A stretch of DNA of 64,000 nt from Cylicocyclus nassatus (lineage: Eukaryota > Nematoda > Chromadorea > Rhabditida > Strongylidae): NCBI GenBank assembly GCA_958299035.1, contig CATQJL010000112.1, positions 49,000,941-49,064,940 of the forward strand, read 5' to 3'. Both the position numbers and the translations under genes were made by a program. Below are positions 48,601-56,946 of the stretch, piece after piece (within the stretch, counting starts at the first letter, position 1; each line of letters opens with the position of its first letter). Under the pieces are notes generated by a model. The model worked only from the letters and a program-made list of their open reading frames with translations. It was not told the DNA's origin and searched no databases.

Positions 48601-48870
48601 ATTCGCTTATGGCAAACGTTTATTTTTTCTTCAGCCCACTTTTAGCCGATTATGTTTTCTGAAGTGAATCGTTGATTTGATGGAAATACTTTTATCTAGA
48701 GAAGCTAAGTGACGTCTTCCACTGATGCAAAAATAATTATCAGATTATCTGTTTAGTGTCATTGGGAATCCATTACGGCAAGCTCCTTAGCGATTGCTTA
48801 TAGATTGCATCAAAAATTTCTTAAGACGTCTTAATTATTTATGCCTCTCATCTGTACAGGACAAAGTATG
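48600..48870 (+). repeat. Dispersed repeat R, copy 2
   Basis: It aligns with 23040-23400: GGCAAACGTTT, GATTTGATGGAAATACTTTT, ATCTGTTTAGTGTCATTGGG and GGCAAGCTCCTTAGCGATTG. It starts where the 46741-48600 foldback ends. Confidence 0.65.
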
Positions 48871-49162
48871 GTGTGATTAGTTGAAAGAAAGTAGAATTTT
48901 CTGATTCTTTGGCTGAAACGTAGGTTATGTGATACTGCCGCAATGACCAAACTCATGGATGCCGTTGGTACCTCAGCATGATGAAGCATGTTGCTGCTGG
49001 CACTTTCTCTTTTCAAGAGAGTACACTATTTTCTGCGCTGACCTGCCGGCAGCTATCACCTTACAAACTTCGACAAAATTCCAGCAGACTGTCTCTGCAT
49101 TACAATGCGAAAATTAGCGCTTGAAATGATTTTCACTACTATGCCTGAAGTATTAGAAGATA

Positions 49163-49183
49163 TCTTATGTATATATTGCTGAA

Positions 49184-49246
<63 letters not shown>

Positions 49247-50895
49247 ATGTATGTATGTACGTAAGTTCCTAATAGAAAATTCCATTTCTGAACTGATCCT
49301 GGACTAAACTTGGCACACGTACACTTCGGGCCCCGGCGGGTGTCATAGGCTACTTTTCGTCATCGATCGATATCGATTTTATCGATTTTTATCGAATATT
49401 GCTGAGTTCACCTACGGGGCTGGGAGTTGGCACAGGGAGGTAATTGAGCATGGGGATTCCGAATACAATATTAGTTTTCAGGATTATCAATTACTTTTCT
49501 CGATTTTATCGATTTTTTTGCAAAGTTTGAGCTACGGGGCTGGGAGTTTGCGCGGGGGATAATCGATCATGCTAATTACGAATGCGCTATTAGTTTTCAA
49601 AATCGTCCATTATTTTTTCGATTTTATCGATTTTTTTGCAGAGTTTGAGCTACTGGGCTGAGAGTTGGCACAGTGGGTATAGCATGCTGATTACGATTAC
49701 AAAATAAGTTTGGTGCTATTCGGCTATCCGGGCTCCAAAATTTTTTGTCGTAGAGCTTGCTCAAACTTCGTGTATAACGGTTATCTCATGCTGATTACAG
49801 ATATTACACTTTCTCCGCAGAACGTCTCCCCGTGTGGTTATGGTAGGTGTAGGTAGGAAGTCAAAATCGTGAATTCGGCTGGAGTTCGGTCCAGAGAACC
49901 TATTCGACGTGCTGATTACGAATTTCGTGCTCTCTCTGCATATTGGGACCTTTTTAGAGTTATGGTGGTTATACGGTTTAAGGTCGAAAACATAGATTTG
50001 CTCTGAAGTTCGTTTAGAGTGGTCATTTAGCGCGCTGAACATGAATATCACGCTGATTTCGCAGGATAGCGCATTTTCTTGAGTTACGTGGGTGTACAGT
50101 AGGTGGGTCGAAGTTTCAGATTTGCTCAAAACCTTACTGTAACGGTTCACAAGCAGACTGCTTATGAATATGATGCTTGCTCGCTGTCACAACGAACTAG
50201 TGAAGTTATGGTGAGTTGCAGGGTTTGAATGGACATTTTTTCGCTTTCGGGCCGATTTAGATCCCAGATATTCACGAGAGGGGAAAAGGGTTATTTTGCA
50301 TGGCGGTCTCCAGCGCCATCCTGCCTGTCCTAACGTGTAACGCACGTGGCAAATCTCCCTCCCCCTGTTTTTGCTTAGACAAAAGCCGCCGGAGGTGTAT
50401 CGCGCGCGGCAGTGGTCCTGTAAAGAAAGCATTACGGTCGTGGGAAACTTTTATACCGTACGGATTGCCATTATCGTGATTCACGATATTTTTGGAACAG
50501 CACTTTAGGTAATTCCCTGCCAAGGTTTCAGGCAGGTTCATGATTTTTACCCGCTGCCACGCGAAATGACTACGATTCGTCATCAGCGACTTGAATAACC
50601 CCCTATACCGAGCTTGAGCAAGACCCACCACGAAAACATTTTAGAGCCCGGATAGCCGAATAACGCCATCAGTTTTTAGAATTACCCTTACTTTTATCGA
50701 TTTTAATGTTTTTTTGCAAAGTTTGAGCTGCGGCGATGGGGGGTTGGTGAGGAAGGTAGGTGAGCATACTGATTACCAACACAGCGGGAATAGGGATTTG
50801 CATGTAGAAGTGGGCACAGATAAACGTGTAAAGGGATAGAAATGGAACCTTTATCGTTTTTCACAAGGCCGGGCGGAGTCGGGTATGCCAGCTAG
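49163..50895 (+). mobile_element. Non-autonomous Helitron with nested TIR element
   Basis: It begins TCTTATGTATATATTGCTGA at 49163 after host A, then a (CTGT)n tract at about 49186-49247, and ends GGGTATGCCAGCTAG at 50895 before host T. It is the same family as 9093-10981, here on the plus strand. The body has ATCGAT-rich units (GGGGCTGGGAGTTGGCACAG) and is interrupted by another element at 49711-50668. No Rep/helicase frame. Confidence 0.85.
49711..50668. mobile_element. TIR element nested in the Helitron
   Basis: It opens TGGTGCTATTCGGCTATCCG and closes with the complement CGGATAGCCGAATAACGCCA. Inner bases continue GGGCTC...AAAA. The interior has about four degenerate units of roughly 110 bp (GCTGATTACGAAT...TTATGG...GGT; 49750-50180). 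A piece near 50410 resembles 30290. No transposase and no clear target duplication. Confidence 0.6.
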
Positions 50896-50911
50896 TCAAT
50901 CTATAGTACAG

Positions 50912-51080
50912 AATGGAAAGGTTTTGCACGACGTAGATGTTGAAAAATCATGGAATGAGGCGATTGATTGCGGTGGGTGTGAAAGTAAAGATTTATCAAC
51001 AAGGCTAGCGTGTTTCTATAGGGATAAGCACTGTTTCTCTCTGAGAAGTGTTTTCAAAAGGGATGCGGCGAGTGAGTGCA
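50912..51080 (+). other. Candidate coding exon with five cysteines
   Basis: An acceptor-like CTATAGTACAG precedes an open stretch encoding NGKVLHDVDVEKSWNEAIDC, then GGCESKDLSTRLACFYRDK, then HCFSLRSVFKRDAASECKK, ending at a donor-like AAAAAG|GTTATA. It lies 17 bp beyond the Helitron 3' end. It looks coding by composition, but no partner exon was found. Confidence 0.35.
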
Positions 51081-51361
51081 AAAAGGTTATAGTTTTGCAA
51101 GTGCCGATATCTCGTTGGGTTCATAACAGTCTTCCCCTCTTTCGCAAGTCTGAATAGGCGGATATAACTAAGTTCTTGTTAGGATCACCGGCTGGTTCCT
51201 ACTTCGACTTCACTGGATGTCAGCCTCAGTTTTGCACCCTCTCAACATTTGTTCATGTCAGTATCTGTATCTGTTGTATCCTATTCGTCATAACTTAACA
51301 TGATAAAATCAAATAATGATGAGCTTTATAGGAACGACGCTTTCGTACCATCGCCGACAGC

Positions 51362-51405
51362 TCCTTACTTCTTCCCCCCTCCCTCCCCTCTCTCCCCTTC
51401 TTTCA
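51362..51405. repeat. Polypyrimidine tract
   Basis: About 40 bases almost entirely C and T (CCCCCCTCCCTCCCCTCTCT core). Confidence 0.85.
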
Positions 51406-51939
51406 CGATTTGATTGTGGTTGATTGATTTTGAAACGTGGGTTCCATTTCGACCGTTTTGCCAGCACTAGCGATTTAGTTATTTCGAAACGCGTTGTCTG
51501 GATGGGTTTTATAAATTGCAATGAATGGTGATTTTAAAGTTGCTCTCAGCTCGTCCACTTTCCCCCTATGCATACGAGTCTTTTGTGGCTATAATCGCTT
51601 TCAATTTTGACTGGCAATTAGTGGTTGAGGGAAGAGTCACAGAATTCACCCAACTTACAAAAATCACGAAGGAAATGGAAATTATACTGAAAGGAATTGG
51701 AAGAGGGTTAGCTATTTTTGCAAGTATGGAACAGTGCGTGTAAGTCGCAGTGATGGCGGACTCACAGAGTTTTCCAACAGAAGTCACTCCCGCGCATAAA
51801 ATCTTTTGTACCCTTTCAAATTTTTTCCAAGCCTAAAACACCACTGTTGCCGTAATAACCAAGAGGCTTTCGTAATTGTTTGTGGCTAGATCTAATGAAT
51901 TTCAGACGTCTCAAAAGGCACTAACTTCTTGAAGCTTTG

Positions 51940-52400
51940 GTCAATTGGCTGTCCATAGGGCAGACTCAATCCGCAGTGGATGGTAAGGCGGATAAATGGC
52001 AGTTTTTTCTTGAAATATTCATTTGTTGGGTCGGTCTATGAACGACCCATGTTTGTCCTTTTCATGAAAAAGGTTTGTAGGCTGCTTTTAGGGCCATTTT
52101 TCCTCAAAATATCGGTTTGTAGATGATGTTCGTTAGGGCAGTGCGGCCCATAGGAGAGTTTTTTTCTGAATATCGGTCTATGGGCGTAGCACGCTTTTTG
52201 ATATCGGTTTATAGAGGTAGTTACGAAGGCAAATTCAGTCTATAAGCGGATATCGGACAGTTATATCCTGATAGAATGATATTCAGGTTAGCGGCCTTGT
52301 AGGTCAGCTTTTTTTATAATATTGGATTGTGGAAGCTTACATATCAGTATTTTTGCAATAATTACCGGTCTGTAAGCGGCCCACAGGGCAGTGTGGTATC
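51940..52400. repeat. Degenerate tandem repeat
   Basis: Variants of ATATCGGTCTATGGGCG, ATATCGGTTTATAGAGG and GGCAGTGCGGCCCATAGG recur about every 60-100 bp. The repeat is old, and its unit cannot be set exactly by eye. It lies downstream of the minus-strand peptide gene. Confidence 0.45.
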
Positions 52401-52413
52401 TATCACATTGCTC

Positions 52414-52716
52414 TCAAACATTACTTTTCATTCCTACATTCTTATACAGGTGCAATAATGGTCCTTTACCGGCATGTGGAGCACATGCAACCGCGCGGCC
52501 TTTACGCAATTCACATTGTCCGGTTCCACACCTCCGGAAACAATAGTATTTGTTGTCGCTAAATTGCAACCTTTTATCGTGAGCAAAGCGTGCCTGGAAC
52601 AAGCAAGATGCAGTGCATGCTGCCTTAGGTTTTGTAGGATTTTTTATATCACATATGACCATCTGTGTGCCTGCCACTATACAAAGCAGTAGGATGACAT
52701 AATACAGAAATCTCAT
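52414..52716 (-). CDS. Secreted six-cysteine peptide, 100 aa
   Basis: I chose the ATG at 52716 because it opens a clear signal peptide (MRFLYYVILLLCIVAGTQMV); the frame is open further upstream but reads as non-coding. The mature part has six cysteines at residues 34, 38, 59, 63, 68 and 78, spaced C-x3-C-x20-C-x3-C-x4-C-x9-C, with a basic loop HDKRLQFSDNKYYCFRRC. Two CxxxC pairs facing each other suggest a helical-hairpin or defensin-like disulfide fold, but I recognise no family. A donor-like CATGCCG|GTAAAG lies inside codon 83, so the last residues could be intron and a further exon might exist. A small secreted cysteine-rich protein would suit defence or excretory-secretory roles; that is inference. 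Confidence 0.55.
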   Translation of the reverse strand: MRFLYYVILLLCIVAGTQMVICDIKNPTKPKAACTASCLFQARFAHDKRLQFSDNKYYCFRRCGTGQCELRKGRAVACAPHAGKGPLLHLYKNVGMKSNV

Positions 52717-52979
52717 TTTTGTAAGTAGGAAATTTAGTTGACACGTGGTTACAAGTGGTAAGGTACAATAATGCTCAGATATTTCGCGGAAAAACGATTC
52801 TGATGTTGCACTGCTGTAACTTATAACAAATCTTGAACTGAAAGTAAAATTTGACACATTCTAACGTATTATATCGCACTGCCGTGAGCTGTCAAGGCGC
52901 TATACGACTGCAGTAGCACCTTGGTCTAAATCGGCGCATACTGTTTCATTTGGAATTTGAGGTAATGGAGCTGATAATC

Positions 52980-54030
52980 AGAGCACAATCACTGTGATTA
53001 TTGTCTTTCAACGTGGTAGCAAAGGGTTTAAGCACACCATACTTTGTCCTGTATAATAGAGTAGCAAAAATGATTGAGATGTCGTCGAAACAAATTTTCA
53101 ATGCATTTGATTAGAAATCGCTAAAGAACTTGCCGTCAACACTAAACAGATGCACGACTCGGCACAGGTGGCTTGCAGAGCAAGCTGGATCTCGTTTTTG
53201 GGGGAATAAGCAAAGGGGATATCGTTTTTGAGGAAGAGCATAACGTTGTCTTTCGATCTGCTGCCGGCAGGCTGCCGGCATGCCGCCAGCAAATAAACAA
53301 AGGCGTTTACAGCGAATTGAAGATGAAATGGCACCAAAGTAGGTGTGTAGATGGACACTGGGGAGTTGAGACTATGTACGAAAAATTATGAAAAAATTCT
53401 GTGAACTAAGGGCATGGCAAACTTTTTTCGGGGTTAGGTGGCTTTCAAGCCACCTGGATAGCCACCTGAGGTGGCTTAGCGCAAACAAAGTCATATAATT
53501 CCTATTGTTCACATAATTTTTTCAAATTTTTACATTAAAGTAATCTACATCTGATATTCTACAAAACAGCTCTTCTATCTCCCCAAACCCTTTCCTTCCC
53601 GCTTAGTTATAGCCCTCCAAATTATCTGGATGGCAGCGGCAAAGCTGCTCCAGCTCGCGTTGGTGTGCGGCGAACACAGCATGCTGCCAACCCGGAGAAT
53701 ACAAACAATCATGTTCTTATTGCCTATTTATTGTCGGTCTTGTATTCTGTTTCATTCTATTTGTTTTCATGTTTGATTTATTCGTTAGCGTGTCAAGGGG
53801 GATGTCGTACTTTTGTGGCGAAGTCAAGGGGGCTTGTGTTTTGCATTTTCAACTAGCCACCTCTGCCGAGCCCTGAACGGATGGTCAATAATTCTTTTTT
53901 GCATCACTGAAAAAAAAACACTTTTTGTTAGCTCTTCTAGATAAAAGTATTGTCATCAAATCAACGATTCACTTTAGAAAACATAATCCACTATAATCTG
54001 GCTGAAGAAAAAAACGTTGGCACAAACGAA
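52980..54030 (-). repeat. Dispersed repeat R, copy 3, split by an insertion
   Basis: The complement of 52980-53152 and 53880-54030 matches repeat R copies at 23040 and 48600 (CACTAAACAGAT, GCATCACTGAAA, AAAGTATTGTCATCAAATC). The two halves are separated by the element at 53153-53879. Confidence 0.65.
53153..53879. mobile_element. 727-bp TIR element inserted in repeat R
   Basis: GATG at 53149-53152 and 53880-53883 flank the insert. Its ends carry CTCGGCACAGGTGGCT and the complement of CTCGGCAGAGGTGGCT (15 of 16 match). Short palindromes of GGTGGCTTTCAAGCCACC type lie at 53448-53480. The 4-bp duplication and repeat R on both sides define the boundaries. No transposase; class uncertain. Confidence 0.6.
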
Positions 54031-54688
54031 AGATAAGCACAATGGAGCTGGGAATTCAGACAGTTATTCGAATATTCGAATATTGAAAACCATTCATTCG
54101 AACATTCGATGTCAAGAAAAAATTTGCTGTTCTACATTAAATTCAAGTATGTCCATAAGGTCCGCCGCTCGCAAGCTTGGTAGCGAGGGTGCTCCACTAG
54201 TCCGCAAGAAAGCCACGCTCACATATCAAATCTCGCCGCTCTCACGGAGAGCCGTTAAGGCCCGCCTCTCGTCCGAGTTATTGTCTAAGAATGTATTTGG
54301 GCTCTTCAGCGCATGATGATAGCGGAAAAGGCTTTTTCCGAGACTTTTCAGGTCCGGCATTCAGTGGAGATATCCTTGCAAGTGGGCGGCCCGGAACAAG
54401 GGAGGCGGGCGCGGAAGGCTTTCGGTGTATTTTTTTTTCGCTGATTTGGATTCCTCATGGCTAGATAATCCGTGAAGGTGAAAAGCTGGGAAGCGAGTAA
54501 ATGCAGAGGGTGAGGCGCACCAGTATTAAATTGAGTCAAAAGTAGGATGCCTACACTTATGTGCCTGTGTTTTTCATTATTACTGATTTTCATCCAATTG
54601 ATGTTTCTTTATCTAGCTGATATAATTTGACATGCTTCTATTTGTTCCGATCATTATTCGCTTGATGCTGTGTATTTCACTGAACAGG
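54031..54688. other. Intergenic; weak transposase-like fragment
   Basis: A plus-strand frame at 54017-54316 includes SMSIRSAARKLGSEGAPLVR, reminiscent of a helix-turn-helix, but there is too little to assign. AATATTCGAATATTCGAA palindromes lie near 54065. Confidence 0.3.
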
Positions 54689-54710
54689 GGTTTAATTACC
54701 CAAGTTTGAG
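54689..54710 (+). ncRNA. Exact spliced leader SL1 exon (SL RNA gene fragment or pseudogene)
   Basis: All 22 bases match the nematode SL1 leader (GGTTTAATTACCCAAG... to the final GAG), and the next six bases are GTAAAC, the conserved start of the SL1 RNA intron with its 5' splice site. Beyond that the match is lost: no Sm-binding AATTTTTGG-type site is visible at the usual distance of about 50 nt. An AATTTTTAG lies much farther, near 54876. Identity of the exon is certain; whether a functional SL RNA is made here is doubtful. Confidence 0.85.
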
Positions 54711-54716
54711 GTAAAC

Positions 54717-55128
54717 GTCTGATTGGTGTTTGTATTGTGCGTTGATCTGGTGACAATCCATTTAGCGCGTGGCAAATGAGCATCAACAACCAATTTACAA
54801 GCTATGTTCAGTGCAAATACTTTGTGTCTTCTCCAAAGCGTTTCTATGATTTCTGAAATGGTTTTTTCTCTCAATTTTTAGAAGATAACGTGAAATAAAT
54901 ATAAAACCCTATAAACTTCAAGATTCGAGTGGTTTGAAGCCCGATTATTATCAATCCTTGACTTTGCAAAGTAAGCAATTGTTTACTGCATCAAAATATC
55001 ATGGAAATTTTTGGACACAGCCATGAGAACTGTACAATTTGAGGGTAAAAAGCTTTGTGTTCGAAACTTCCGCGATTATTTCAGCGCTTGTTGGGAGACT
55101 TGCTTCGAGATTAGCCCTTAAAAAGAAG
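54717..55128. other. Intergenic, nothing recognised
   Basis: No gene supported between the SL1 sequence and the PLE compound. Confidence 0.4.
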
Positions 55129-55193
55129 AGAAAGAACAGCATGTTGTGAGTAGTTAGTAAGCCAATCGAGGTTAGTATTTATTAGTAAGTGGC

Positions 55194-55231
55194 GGCCTAA
55201 CGTTTCGAGCTATTCGTCTTCTTCAGAGGCC
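55194..55231 (-). ncRNA. Hammerhead-like motif, PLE copy 1 flank
   Basis: The minus strand reads GGCCTCTGAAGAAGACGAAT... GCTCGAAACGTTAGGCC. The CUGAAGA and GAAA core is kept; the second stem is weak. Closing stem GGCCT/AGGCC. Confidence 0.45.
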
Positions 55232-55453
55232 TAAAGTGGTAAGAGATTTATGATTTTATGTCTACCCCACCAAAAACCTCCTCCATTCCCGGCTAGCCTC
55301 AACATTGCCCCAGAGTGCTACAAACAAAAAAACTCCCTAACGTGAAAGACGAACCAACCTCCTCCACCGCCGGCGCGCAGATGTTGAAAGCGGCCGTCCT
55401 TCAGTGCCACTGATACCAATAATGGAATACACCGTATACCATATTCGAACTAA

Positions 55454-56774
55454 TCAGTGGTCTTTCAACTCACATAACGTCACGAATGGCATAAAGTCAT
55501 TTGTGATTGTCATACACTCATTTCGGCTGTTCATGCTAGGATTTCTTGCGAAAATCCAGAACGCCTCGAGAGCCTTTCTAATGGCAGTATCGTATTCGTA
55601 TGCCAGTATTACACATCTGATCTCGAAGTCCTTACCACCGTGGATTTCAACTTTATGTTTACCGAGAGGAGTGGTGAGGCTTCCTCGCCTTTTGCTGGCA
55701 AGATGTTCTTTTAACCTAACTCCCAACGGTCTCCCAGTCTCTCCGATATAAGTGGCGCTGCACTCGATACATTTGATCTGATAGATTACACCTGTCTTAC
55801 CGCAGTCACCAACTTTACCGGATGGACAAACTACGCAGTCTCGGATTCTGCAGTAGTTGTCGTACAGCCTGTTACGTACTAATCGCTTCCTGATGTTATC
55901 ACTTGGAACGTCAATCAAAATGACATCGTTTTCGAGGTTCGCGTGTTTAATGCATCGTCGCACTATAGCACTAGTCGCGTCAGAGACGAAAGGAAGGCAG
56001 AGAGGTATTTTCTGTCGGTGCTGGTTGCTGTTGATGGTAATAGATGGTCCACCACGTCCGTTTCGGAACGTGTAGCCATTTATTCGAGCAATATCCAGCG
56101 CCCATCTCCGCGACTCCTTCCGTTCTTCTTCTCCTGTGCATACATTCGTTGCTGTTTTGAGCATGTTACGAATAACAGTTCTTTTAACAGTAATCGGATG
56201 TGCGGAGCGAGCATTAACCAAGATGTTCTTGGAACTCTCTTTGCGATACCATTTTACATTCGCAGCGCCGTTAACCAGTTGGATTTGTACGTTGAGATAA
56301 GGAAGCCAACCATTTTTCGGTTGCTGCCGTGTAAACTTTATGTACTGTGACTGTTGGTTGAGTAATCGGAAACACTCATCCATTTCGGATTGTGTTGATG
56401 TTATAACGCAACAGTCGTCTATGTAACGGCAGTACATTAGAGGTAAACGCGACAGCACTGGTTCCTCTATTTTACTCATAAAGCAGATCGCAAGTACTGG
56501 AGCAAGTCTTTGTCCCATCGCAAGTCCTCTCAGCTGAGTATAGTATGTCCCTGACCATTTGAAGATGTTACAAGAGAGACACTCTTTGATCAGGATCATA
56601 ACCGATCGTTTACTCAGGCCGATCTGGATCTTCTCACCAAAGTTACTCAACATTTCCGAAACAGCCTGTAGAGCGTCGTCGTTTTGAACGTTAGTGTACA
56701 ATGACACTACGTCAAAAGATTCAGCTACACATTGCGTTTGCAAATTGGTGTTACGTAGGCGTTCCAGGAAATAT
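55454..56774 (-). CDS. Penelope-like RT and GIY-YIG, 5'-truncated but undamaged frame
   Basis: The frame is open from the truncation junction near 56774 to the stop at 55454 (about 440 codons). The apparent first Met at 56743 is a TTG codon, so it is internal. It has FDVVSLYTNVQNDDALQ near the start, GLAMGQRLAPVLAICFMSKI about residue 95, catalytic YIDDCCV about 127, CVVCPSGKVGDC about 322, the GIY-YIG signature GVIYQIKCIECSATYIGETG about 336, and the conserved tail FARNPSMNSRNECM. It is almost identical to the 3' half of the plus-strand partner at 58849-59778 (only a few differences such as LNVQIQ/LSVQIQ). Unlike that partner it still has the complete RT catalytic block. Loss of the 5' half means it cannot act alone. 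Confidence 0.88.
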
Positions 56775-56844
56775 TGAGGCTAGCCGGGAATGGAGGAGGT
56801 TTTTGGTGGGGTAGACATAAAATCATAAATCTCTTACCACTTTA

Positions 56845-56882
56845 GGCCTCTGAAGAAGACGAATAGCTCGAAACGTTAGGCC
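56845..56882 (+). ncRNA. Hammerhead-like motif, PLE copy 2 5' flank
   Basis: Same sequence as the motif at 55194-55231, here on the plus strand about 65 bp before the PLE ORF start at 56947. Core CTGAAGA...GAAACG, closing GGCCT/AGGCC. Confidence 0.45.
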
Positions 56883-56946
56883 GCCACTTACTAATAAATA
56901 CTAACCTCGATTGGCTTACTAACTACTCACAACATACTAACTAACA

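Noticed and set aside
54017..54316. Transposase helix-turn-helix from SIRSAARKLG
   Set aside because: Too short and without catalytic motifs; cannot be separated from chance.
55857..56350. Plus-strand frames opposite the PLE (and 58882-59375 minus)
   Set aside because: Antisense shadows of the PLE coding strand, duplicated exactly as the PLE is.
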